Positions 17,925 to 26,026 of a stretch of 33,419 bases of DNA are shown one piece after another. Each line of letters opens with the position of its first letter. The stretch's first letter is position 1. Made by a program: the position numbers and the translations under genes. Source of the DNA: Bacillota bacterium (lineage in GTDB: Bacteria > Bacillota > SHA-98 > UBA4971); the NCBI GenBank assembly GCA_012518595.1, contig JAAYRV010000078.1:1-33419 (forward strand), in the 5' to 3' direction. A model generated the notes under the pieces. The model did not search any database. It saw nothing but the letters and a program-made list of their open reading frames with translations, and was not told the origin of the DNA.

Positions 17925-18965
17925 ATGCTCAACTGGGCGAGAAATCAAAAACCATATGATAATATCCTACAGGCTGCCGGCTTGACGCCGATGGTCAGAA
18001 TAAACAGGGTCGCAAAAGACGTTGACGCCACAATCTATGGAAAAGTAGAATACTTCAACCCAAGCGGAAGCTTAAAGGACAGAATCCTATGGCGTATGGT
18101 GGAAGCCGCCGAGGAACGCGGGGAACTGAAACCTGGAATGACTCTTATCGAGGGAACGACAGGAAATACCGGTATTGCTACCGCCTGCGTAGGCGCAGTA
18201 AAGGGATATAAGGTCATCATTGTCATGCCTGAGGGCATGAGTGATGAGCGCAAGAAGACCATTCGCGCATACGGCGCAGAGCTTGTTTTCACAGAAGGCG
18301 CAGAAAGCGATGTAGATATAGTCCTTGACAAGGTTGAAGAGATAAAAGCAAAGAATCCGGGTAAAATGTGGGAAGTGGGCCAGTTCTCAAATGTTGACAA
18401 CGTCAAGGCGCACTACATGACTACAGGCCCTGAAATCTGGGAACAGACTGAAGGTAAAGTTGATGCCTTTGTCGCCTCCCAAGGAACTGCCGGCACTGTA
18501 AGCGGAGTAGGCAAATATCTGAAGGAGCAAAATCCTGATGTCATGATATTCGCAGTTGAACCTGCTGAATGCCCAATCCTCTCAGGTGGCGAGTGGGGAA
18601 GCCATCAAATCGAAGGCATAGGCGACGGGTTTATTCCGGATGTGCTGAATCTCGATGCTATTGACGGAATCATTCAGACCACATCAGAAGAGTCAATAGA
18701 AATGGCCCAAAGGCTGTCACGTGAAGAGGGCATTTTCTGCGGCATATCCTCAGGCTGCAACGTGGCAGCTGTGCTCAAGCTGGCTCGCAAATATCCGAAG
18801 CTCAAGAAAATCGTGACAATGATTAACGATAACGGACTGCGCTACTTCACGACTGCGCTTTGCGGCGAGAAGGTGGAAGTCGAAATCCCTGACCGCGACC
18901 ACCCAATCAGTGACGAGGATAAGGAGAGACTCAGGAAGAAGAACTTAATCGTAATCCCCTCATAA
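17925..18965 (+). CDS. Cysteine synthase-family fold-type II PLP enzyme (substrate uncertain)
   Basis: EYFNPSGSLKDRILWRMVEAAEERGELKPGMTLIEGTTGNTGIATACVGAVKGYKVIIVMPEGMSDERKKTIRAYGAELV..SQGTAGTVSGVGKYL..GISSGCNVAAVL; ATG after GGAGGG. Confidence 0.85.
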   Translation: MLNWARNQKPYDNILQAAGLTPMVRINRVAKDVDATIYGKVEYFNPSGSLKDRILWRMVEAAEERGELKPGMTLIEGTTGNTGIATACVGAVKGYKVIIVMPEGMSDERKKTIRAYGAELVFTEGAESDVDIVLDKVEEIKAKNPGKMWEVGQFSNVDNVKAHYMTTGPEIWEQTEGKVDAFVASQGTAGTVSGVGKYLKEQNPDVMIFAVEPAECPILSGGEWGSHQIEGIGDGFIPDVLNLDAIDGIIQTTSEESIEMAQRLSREEGIFCGISSGCNVAAVLKLARKYPKLKKIVTMINDNGLRYFTTALCGEKVEVEIPDRDHPISDEDKERLRKKNLIVIPS

Positions 18966-18994
18966 ACAGCCTGGATAGAATTACGATAGTAAAC

Positions 18995-19035
18995 ACTGTG
19001 CACCGGTTATGTGAATCACGGGACCGGTGCACAGT
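18995..19035. terminator. Bidirectional intergenic stem-loop between convergent genes
   Basis: ACTGTGCACCGGT ... ACCGGTGCACAGT, perfect 13-bp inverted repeat between convergent 17925-18965(+) and 19041-21368(-); followed on + by TATTATTAGTT rather than a strict T-tract. Confidence 0.65.
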
Positions 19036-19040
19036 TATTA

Positions 19041-21368
19041 TTAGTTACTAAACGATTTTCCGTCACTCTCTGTAGGTAGAACCACCGTGAACATGGCGCC
19101 TGTCCCGCCTCGCACGTTTTCCGCCCGTATTGTCCCGTCGTGCAGCCTTATAATGTGCATAGATATGTTAAGTCCAAGGCCTGTCCCATGTCTCTTCGTG
19201 GTGAAAAAGGGTCTGAACATCATCATCATTGCTTCCCTGCTTATGCCCGGCCCTGAATCGCGGAATTCTATTTCGGCATTTCGCCCGTCCTTTGAAATCC
19301 GAACCTCAACGCGAAGCTCGCCCCCGCTTACGCCCATGGCTTCAACAGCGTTTCTACAGATATTCAGGAACGCTTGCTGTAATTTACCTGCATCCCCAGG
19401 TATTTCTGGGACGTCATCCTGGTATACGCAGACTATGGAGATATTAGTATCTGCAACTTGTGACTCCATTGTGGCAAGGACTTCTTCCATGAGATTAGGC
19501 AGGTGAATCAAGGACATCTCTGCTGTCGTGAGTTTCACAAGGCCTGCCAGATCATCTGCGATTCGACTTATCTGTTCCACTTGCCTAAGGAGGCGTTCTA
19601 TTCTTTGTCTTATTTCCGGAGACAACCCTTGGTCCAATTGCATTATCTGCATATAGCCTTTGATGACCGAAAGCGGATTTTTTATTTCGTGGGCTGTCCC
19701 TACTGCCAGTTGCTCCAAGGTTTCTATGCGTTCCAACATAGCTTCCACCGCAGGACTGATTCTAGGTTTTATGCGGGCCATAAATTTCTCCCATACCAGC
19801 ATCAGTTCGTGGCGCACACTTTCACAGAAATCTATGTCTTCTTCGTAAAACCTGTCGCCTCTGGGTTTACCCATAATAAAGCATCCAATAGTATCTCCTC
19901 CGCTGACAAGCGGCACTGCCAAGCATGAAGGCCAGCTGCTGTCATGCATGTAAAAAGGCCGGATGAACATATGGGTTATATCCGGCTCCAATTGCTTGAG
20001 CGCCTTATTCGCCCATTCTTCAGCTTCCGGATCCCCGAGCACAATACTTGCGGATGTATCGCCGGATGCTCCAGGGAAGTAAAAGTCTCCGGTTATGTCC
20101 TGACTTTCAAATTCACCGGAATGAGCAATCAGAGGATCAGTAGATGAAAACAGCACTGAGAACACTTGAAATCCATTATGGTAATTCACGAACGCGCCCA
20201 CCTGAAAGTTGACTGTCTTCCTTAATCCGGTCAGAAGCTCTCTGGAAATATGCGTAACATCTTCTGAAGCCCGGCTGGCAATGGAAACATACTCGGCTAA
20301 AGCAGTCTTTGTCCATGTACCTAAACCGGCAGAAAACATATGGGTGTCCATGAAAGCCCTCTCAGCAACGGATGCAATAGCACGGATAAGCCTCATATCC
20401 GCTGTATCCAGGTTTTCATCAGGGGGATTCCATAATGACAGGACTGCTATATTCCCTGAATCATCTGAGAAAGGCACGCAAATTGCCGGAACGTTCTCCG
20501 ACCGACTTAAGGAGGAGTAACATTGATGAGGATCTACATACCTGGGAATTCGTGTTTTCGAAGGAAGGCACATAACAGAACACTTGGATGCCGGTACGTG
20601 AGAGCGCATATCTAAACCTTCGTGGTTCCCTGCTAACGCAACCAACTTGAGCATATTCGTGTCTCCATCCAGGATACGAACATACGCGGATTCAGCCAGC
20701 TTCAAACTAACCGCAAGTTCAAGCAAACCGTCCAGCGTACCGCATAATTCACTTACTGACAGAAGAATATTGCGGGCCCTGAGCACCCTTGAAACCTTAC
20801 GGGATCTCAGTTGCGTGTTTTCAGGGGAGATTGCTGCATGCAATACATCTGTAAACTTACCGGTAAGACGGGAAAGTATCTTCTCATCCTCAGAATCAAA
20901 CGGGCGGGACGAAGAACCGGTAAATACCGCAATAACTGAACCGCCTTTTGCGTAATCGAAAACCGGAGATACCAATACAGTCCCAAGATTAAGAGCGTCC
21001 CTGAGACTTTCAGGGATATTCAAGGGAACCCCCAGTCTGACGCTTTCCCCAATGTATGCTGCCATGTATTCCCATAGCTTCGCTTCCTCATCTGAGACAG
21101 GTTCAGGGTAGATGTACGTTCTACTTGATTCGTCATGGGGATATGCATGAGCACCCACTATGAGCACAGCGTAATCAGCCCTGCAAGCGCGGACCGTAAA
21201 TCGCAATACCCTATCGTAAACCACTTTTTCTCTATACGGTATATATCTCCTGCCAATTCCTTTTCGAGAGCCTATCCAGTATGAGTGTGCATTTGCGGAA
21301 TTTCCTCGCCTTCGGGACGGAGAGTGTTCGTCTTTTTCCATCTCACCGAAATGCTCGCGATTAGACAT
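19041..21368 (-). CDS. Sensor histidine kinase with several GAF-like N-terminal regions
   Basis: H-box LAVGTAHEIKNPLSVIKGYMQIM, N-box QQAFLNICRNAVEAM, G-boxes FRDSGPGIS..FFTTKRHGTGLGLNISMHIIRLHDGTI; no transmembrane stretch obvious; likely start MSNREH at 21368. Confidence 0.88.
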   Translation of the reverse strand: MSNREHFGEMEKDEHSPSRRRGNSANAHSYWIGSRKGIGRRYIPYREKVVYDRVLRFTVRACRADYAVLIVGAHAYPHDESSRTYIYPEPVSDEEAKLWEYMAAYIGESVRLGVPLNIPESLRDALNLGTVLVSPVFDYAKGGSVIAVFTGSSSRPFDSEDEKILSRLTGKFTDVLHAAISPENTQLRSRKVSRVLRARNILLSVSELCGTLDGLLELAVSLKLAESAYVRILDGDTNMLKLVALAGNHEGLDMRSHVPASKCSVMCLPSKTRIPRYVDPHQCYSSLSRSENVPAICVPFSDDSGNIAVLSLWNPPDENLDTADMRLIRAIASVAERAFMDTHMFSAGLGTWTKTALAEYVSIASRASEDVTHISRELLTGLRKTVNFQVGAFVNYHNGFQVFSVLFSSTDPLIAHSGEFESQDITGDFYFPGASGDTSASIVLGDPEAEEWANKALKQLEPDITHMFIRPFYMHDSSWPSCLAVPLVSGGDTIGCFIMGKPRGDRFYEEDIDFCESVRHELMLVWEKFMARIKPRISPAVEAMLERIETLEQLAVGTAHEIKNPLSVIKGYMQIMQLDQGLSPEIRQRIERLLRQVEQISRIADDLAGLVKLTTAEMSLIHLPNLMEEVLATMESQVADTNISIVCVYQDDVPEIPGDAGKLQQAFLNICRNAVEAMGVSGGELRVEVRISKDGRNAEIEFRDSGPGISREAMMMMFRPFFTTKRHGTGLGLNISMHIIRLHDGTIRAENVRGGTGAMFTVVLPTESDGKSFSN

Positions 21369-21573
21369 TACCCTTCCCACCCTACTATGGCATTTGCTCT
21401 TCCTTTCCACAGAACGCCGACACAAAGCACCGAGGGATGGTAACAGCAAAGCGGGTAGCACTTCAATCTTCGATGGGCTTGCAGAATATCCTGCCACTTT
21501 TTGACGCTTTTCTTCATTTTATGCCATTTTCTTAAATGTAGTGCAGATGTAGCACAAATCTGACCCCCACTCA

Positions 21574-22017
21574 TCAGCCTAAGAGCAGTCCGGCGCCGAT
21601 GGCAAGAAGCACCAAACCCAGCCCTTTAAGCCATGTGAAAGGCGCCGGATTTAGGCCAAAAAGCCCGAAATGGTCTATGATGAGAGCTGTGAGGGTCTGT
21701 CCGACAATAATGGAGGTAGTCGCTACTGCTACACCCAGTTTAGGTATGCTGGAAACAACACCCCAGACAATGAGGACACCTAGCAGACCGCCAATCAAAG
21801 AGTACCATGGTCCCTGAGTTATGCGGCCAAGATCCCCTTTCCCTATCCTAAACACGAATAGAAGGATCAAGATAGTGGCAAGGCCTACTACGTGTACGAC
21901 GAGAATGGCTTCCCAATTGCCTATGACCTGTCCAAGCCTGGTGTTTATTGATCCCTGTATCGCCATGGATACACCGGCTGCCAACGCGATAACAAGAGCG
22001 AGGATTCTTGGAGACAT
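21574..22017 (-). CDS. YdcZ/DUF606-like DMT family small membrane transporter
   Basis: MSPRILALVIALAAGVSMAIQGSINTRLGQVIGNWEAILVVHVVGLATILIL..WYSLIGGLLGVLIVWGVVSSIPKLGVAVATTSIIVGQTLTALIIDHFGLFG. Confidence 0.8.
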   Translation of the reverse strand: MSPRILALVIALAAGVSMAIQGSINTRLGQVIGNWEAILVVHVVGLATILILLFVFRIGKGDLGRITQGPWYSLIGGLLGVLIVWGVVSSIPKLGVAVATTSIIVGQTLTALIIDHFGLFGLNPAPFTWLKGLGLVLLAIGAGLLLG

Positions 22018-22044
22018 TCCACACGCCACCTCTTATTCACAGGA

Positions 22045-23385
22045 TTAACCTGCGCCTGGAACACCGATGCTGACCTCGCCGGAGATTACGTGGACATCTT
22101 CACCGGACTTAGTGCGAATGATTAGCCTGGCATCAGAGTCTATGTCTACTGCAATCCCCTGAATCGGCATCCCAAGCCGCGAGACGGTAACTTCCCGTCC
22201 AAGCGTGTCGCAGTATTCCCTTACCTCTTGCAGTATCTCCAAAAAACCCTCAGATAAAAACTGTTTGTACAAACGAGAGAAGTTGTTCAATATGGACGCT
22301 GTCAACGCCTCACGCGCCCCGGATGCATACGGGTAATCCGGACTTAAGAGAGTTGCTGAAGTCTCCTTAACGTCAAGGGGAAGCAAATCCGTATCGATTG
22401 CGACATTGACTCCTATTCCAACAATTGCAAAGTCCATCTTATCTCCGAGAAACCTGGTCTCAGGTAAGATCCCACACACCTTCTTCCCGGAGATCAGCAC
22501 ATCATTGGGCCATTTGACTACTGCGGGGAGCTGAAACGTTTCTCGAATTGCAGAAGATACGGCAACACCCGCTATAAGAGAAAGCCTACCCACATCCTGT
22601 GATTGAATCGTCGGCCGCAGCAATATGGAAAGCCATAATCCACCGGGTGGCGAGTGCCATACCCGTCCTCGCCTTCCCCTACCTGCGCTCTGAGTTTCCG
22701 CTATGACGCAAGTGCCTTCAGTCGCGCCAACAGACGCAAGATTAGCAGCTATGGTATTTGTCGATTCTACCTCGGTAAACCGCGTGACTTGCCAACCCTT
22801 ACGATTCTGGTCCGCATAATGCCACCAGGGCGCTGCCTCAAATAAGCGAAGGCCTGTCCACACCTGGAGATCTTGGATGAGAGATTTAATTCGACGTCCG
22901 TCAGGTATTACGAGGTCAGGGTTTACCTCAGCTAATGGAATAATGACAAACCCCCTCTCCCAAATCCGAGGATGAGGAAGAGTCAAAGTCGGAGTATCCA
23001 TCTTTACCTCCGTACCGTCCTCGCCGCTGTTTCCCAAACCACTCAAAAGAGTATCGTCTGATTCCGCAAAGTACATGAGAATATCGATATCAAGAATCCT
23101 TGGCCCCCATCTCACCGTGGGCTTTCGACCAACCCGAACTTCTACGTCTTTGCACAGGGACAGCAGGTCCAGGGGTGAAAGATCCGTCTCTACCCGGGCA
23201 ACAGCGTTCAAGAATAACCCCTGCTGAGTGTAGCCTACAGGTTCTGTCTCATAGAGAGAAGATACCTCAGTAACCTTCACCTGCCCGGATTCATGTAACA
23301 TGGCCAGGCCTTCAGCAATATTTTCTCGCCTGTCTCCTAAGTTAGAACCAAATGCCAAATATACGTGCGCGTGCGTCCTTGTCAC
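22045..23385 (-). CDS. Fusion: 2-amino-4-hydroxy-6-hydroxymethyldihydropteridine pyrophosphokinase (HPPK) + biotin protein ligase
   Basis: N-terminal HPPK motifs AFGSNLGDRRENI, SSLYETEPVGYTQQGLFLNAV, RWGPRILDIDIL, LPHPRIWERGFVIIPLAEV; C-terminal BPL motifs GRGRRGRVWHSPPGGLWLSILLRP, VVKWPNDVLISGKKVCGIL, IVGIGVNVAI; one uninterrupted 446-aa ORF. Confidence 0.92.
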   Translation of the reverse strand: MTRTHAHVYLAFGSNLGDRRENIAEGLAMLHESGQVKVTEVSSLYETEPVGYTQQGLFLNAVARVETDLSPLDLLSLCKDVEVRVGRKPTVRWGPRILDIDILMYFAESDDTLLSGLGNSGEDGTEVKMDTPTLTLPHPRIWERGFVIIPLAEVNPDLVIPDGRRIKSLIQDLQVWTGLRLFEAAPWWHYADQNRKGWQVTRFTEVESTNTIAANLASVGATEGTCVIAETQSAGRGRRGRVWHSPPGGLWLSILLRPTIQSQDVGRLSLIAGVAVSSAIRETFQLPAVVKWPNDVLISGKKVCGILPETRFLGDKMDFAIVGIGVNVAIDTDLLPLDVKETSATLLSPDYPYASGAREALTASILNNFSRLYKQFLSEGFLEILQEVREYCDTLGREVTVSRLGMPIQGIAVDIDSDARLIIRTKSGEDVHVISGEVSIGVPGAG

Positions 23386-23750
23386 CCCCGGCTATGCCTT
23401 GTGATTTCCACCTCAACATGGTCTACCACTCCACCCATGGGAACACTGGGCTTTCTTACTCTTACAACTACATAGTCCAATGAGTACGCTGACAAGATCT
23501 CCCCTGCGATGTTTTCAGCTACGGCTTCGATTAGATTATAGGTCCTCTCCTGGACAATGTCCTGCACGATTGTGTACACGTCAACGTAATTAATGCTTTG
23601 CTCCAAATCATCGGTTTGCCCCGGAACCGAAAGGTTTGTAGCCAATTCAACGTCAACTTCGAATCTTTGTCCAAGTTCCTTCTCACCTTCGAACACTCCG
23701 TGATAGCCATAAAACACCATGTTGCTCAGGGTTATCCTGTCACCCTTCAC
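23382..23750 (-). CDS. folB: Dihydroneopterin aldolase
   Basis: MKGDRITLSNMVFYGYHGVFEGEKELGQRFEVDVEL..SINYVDVYTIVQDIVQERTYNLIEAVAENIA. Confidence 0.93.
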   Translation of the reverse strand: MKGDRITLSNMVFYGYHGVFEGEKELGQRFEVDVELATNLSVPGQTDDLEQSINYVDVYTIVQDIVQERTYNLIEAVAENIAGEILSAYSLDYVVVRVRKPSVPMGGVVDHVEVEITRHSRG

Positions 23751-25002
23751 AAGCGCTCCCTCCCCTCACGATTGCGTCAGCCATCCGAGCCACTCTGGCC
23801 ATATATTTCACATCGTGAACACGGACAATATCAACACCGGACGCTATCCCCAGGGCAACAGTGGCAGCTGTGCCTTCGACTCTGTCTTCCACCGGAAGTC
23901 CCAGGGTCGTTCCGATGAACGATTTACGAGAGGTGCCTAAGAGTATCGGATAACCAAGGCTTCTTAGTTCGTTGAGACGCCTTAGCAGTTCAAGGTTATG
24001 GGCGCATGTCTTGCCGAACCCGATGCCCGGATCAATGAGCAAATTCTCTTTTGATATCCCATATTCCTCGGCCCGGGCAATAGATGCGCGAAGAAACTCG
24101 GCCACCTCGGATACCACTGATTCATACTCCGGGTTCTCCTGCATATCTCTGGGCCGGCCTTTCATGTGCATCAGCACGATGGGGACTTTGGCTTCAGCTA
24201 CGACTTCTCCTAGACGCGGATCTATTGCCAAAGCCGAGATATCGTTAATCATGTGAGCGCCTGCGGCAATGGCTGCTTCCGCTACCCCGCTCTTATATGT
24301 GTCCACTGAGATAGGAACAGGAAAATCCTCACCGAGCGCCTCAATAACAGGGGCCACTCGGCGAATTTCCTCTGCCAGCGGTGTAGGAGCGCAACCGGGC
24401 CTGGTAGACTCACCGCCAATATCAATAATGTCCGCGCCTTCTTCCACAAGACGCCAAGCATGTTCCACTGCTGCGTCTACCGTAATGTGTGTCCCACCGT
24501 CAGAAAATGAGTCAGGCGTTGTATTGAGAATACCCATGATATAAGTCTTGGTACCCAGGGTCAGAGTATGCCTGCCAAGTTGAAGGCGTCTAGCACCTAG
24601 GGGTTCCAAGGCATTAAGAACCTCCAGGATCTCTTCTGCTATTTGAGGCAAACCAAAAGGTTGACGCATGAGCCCTTCTGAAGCTTTGCGAAGCTGACCG
24701 GTTGTACCCATGAGTATGATATCAGTAAAGTCGCCGGCAAGAGACGCTACTTTACCACTTACAGCAGCATCTCCTCCTTTTGACAACATTTCCTGCTTGA
24801 TAATTATGGCCTGTCTTAAGGATACCTGTTCAAGTAGGATTACCCGAAAGACGCCCTTTTTCTCCATTATCTGAATGCCTTCAGGGAAAACGCCGATTCT
24901 TTCCATTTCCGAAACCATGTCACGTTCGCATTCAATCATCAAAGCGCGAGCATTATGGTGTTTATGTTGCTGCAATTTGCCGGTTTCTGTCAGGGTTATC
25001 AC
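23740..25002 (-). CDS. folP: Dihydropteroate synthase with ~150-aa N-terminal extension
   Basis: MGILNTTPDSFSDGG, GADIIDIGGESTRPG, HMINDISAL, LMHMKGRPRDMQ, LLIDPGIGFGKT, ILLGTSRKSFIG; extended N-terminus before the DHPS core; exact start uncertain. Confidence 0.92.
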   Translation of the reverse strand: MITLTETGKLQQHKHHNARALMIECERDMVSEMERIGVFPEGIQIMEKKGVFRVILLEQVSLRQAIIIKQEMLSKGGDAAVSGKVASLAGDFTDIILMGTTGQLRKASEGLMRQPFGLPQIAEEILEVLNALEPLGARRLQLGRHTLTLGTKTYIMGILNTTPDSFSDGGTHITVDAAVEHAWRLVEEGADIIDIGGESTRPGCAPTPLAEEIRRVAPVIEALGEDFPVPISVDTYKSGVAEAAIAAGAHMINDISALAIDPRLGEVVAEAKVPIVLMHMKGRPRDMQENPEYESVVSEVAEFLRASIARAEEYGISKENLLIDPGIGFGKTCAHNLELLRRLNELRSLGYPILLGTSRKSFIGTTLGLPVEDRVEGTAATVALGIASGVDIVRVHDVKYMARVARMADAIVRGGSACEG

Positions 25003-25043
25003 TCCTTGGCGATTTTTTGATAGCGCAAGTCAAACGTATCATA

Positions 25044-25565
25044 CTATACGACGGTTACACCCAGGGTTTGCTCCATTTCTTTGAGAGCGAACTTGTGCGC
25101 TGCTTCATCAAATGATGACATGCAGTCTCTGAGAGCTGTAACCTTGTAATTCAACATCCTGGCATCTGCTGCCGTGTACAAGTTACAGATATTAGTGCAG
25201 ACCCCTACCAGCACTACTTCGTCTATGTCAAGCTCTCTTAAGGTAAGATCCAGATCCGTCTGAAAGAAGCCACTGTATCTTCGTTTAGGAATAATCTTAT
25301 CCCCTGGATGAGGCTTTAGCTCATCAACTACTTCCGCGCCGGGTGTTCCGATAATGCAATGAGGCGGGAACATATTAAACTCCGGATCGTCCTTGCTGTG
25401 CGTATCGCACACATAGATTATCGGCCATCTGCAAGACCTGGCCTTTTCGATTTCCCGAGAAATGGCTTCAACCACACCCTTTGCGGTGGGACCAATATAA
25501 AGCTTGCCGTCAGGCTCAACGAAATCTCTCAGCATATCTATTACGATAAGAGCTTTCTTCGGCAT
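25044..25565 (-). CDS. Isochorismatase-family cysteine hydrolase (nicotinamidase-like)
   Basis: KALIVIDMLRDFVEPDGKL..IIYVCDTHSKDDPEFNMFPPHCIIGTPGAEVVDEL..VVLVGVCTNICNLYTAADARMLNYKV. Confidence 0.85.
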   Translation of the reverse strand: MPKKALIVIDMLRDFVEPDGKLYIGPTAKGVVEAISREIEKARSCRWPIIYVCDTHSKDDPEFNMFPPHCIIGTPGAEVVDELKPHPGDKIIPKRRYSGFFQTDLDLTLRELDIDEVVLVGVCTNICNLYTAADARMLNYKVTALRDCMSSFDEAAHKFALKEMEQTLGVTVV

Positions 25566-25820
25566 GTCCTATCACTCCTCCCTTAGCGCAACACCTTCTA
25601 CATGCAGCACAGTACACACAGCACACCGTATCCCTCATCTTACTACATTCCGCATGCAGCAGGGCACATCCTGTCCCTTACCTCTATACACCCCACGTCA
25701 GTGCCATGCATTTCACATTCAACGCAACGTAGCCTACACACAATAAATTCCTGTGCGCATAAATTGCCAATGTCTACGCATATGAATGCTTACATACATG
25801 GATGCCCATATACATGAATC

Positions 25821-26015
25821 CGGAGCGCCTTCTTAGTTTACTACAGAGTAACACAGGTGTTATGCACGTAAATTTCCAGCGCCTCTCCGATTGTCAGGTG
25901 ACACTTGTTACAGCATGACTTTCCGGCGTCTATTCGGTTTGCAAGTAACACAGATGTTACGGCGTGGCTTTCCAGTATCTGTTCGCAGCCAATTACAGAA
26001 TGGCGCATGTCGCGC
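25821..26015. repeat. Degenerate tandem repeat, ~48-nt period, about four units
   Basis: Units related to TTCCRGCGYCTMTTCG..AGTAACACAGRTGTTAYGCRTG, with AGTAACAC/AGGTGACAC/AGTAACAC beginning at 25847, 25896 and 25944; a fourth decayed unit follows (TTCCAGTATCTGTTCG..AATTACAGAATGGCG). Confidence 0.65.
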
Positions 26016-26026
26016 GCGTGGATCTT

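Noticed and set aside
21480-21496. Minus-strand TGGCAGGATATTCTGCA as a possible sigma-54 (-24/-12) promoter of the histidine kinase
   Set aside because: The GG-GC spacing is one base too long for the sigma-54 consensus.
25504-25817. Short + strand ORFs (80 and 71 aa) in the repeat region
   Set aside because: Low-complexity His/Thr/Pro-rich translations from the ACA-rich stretch; no start context or domain.
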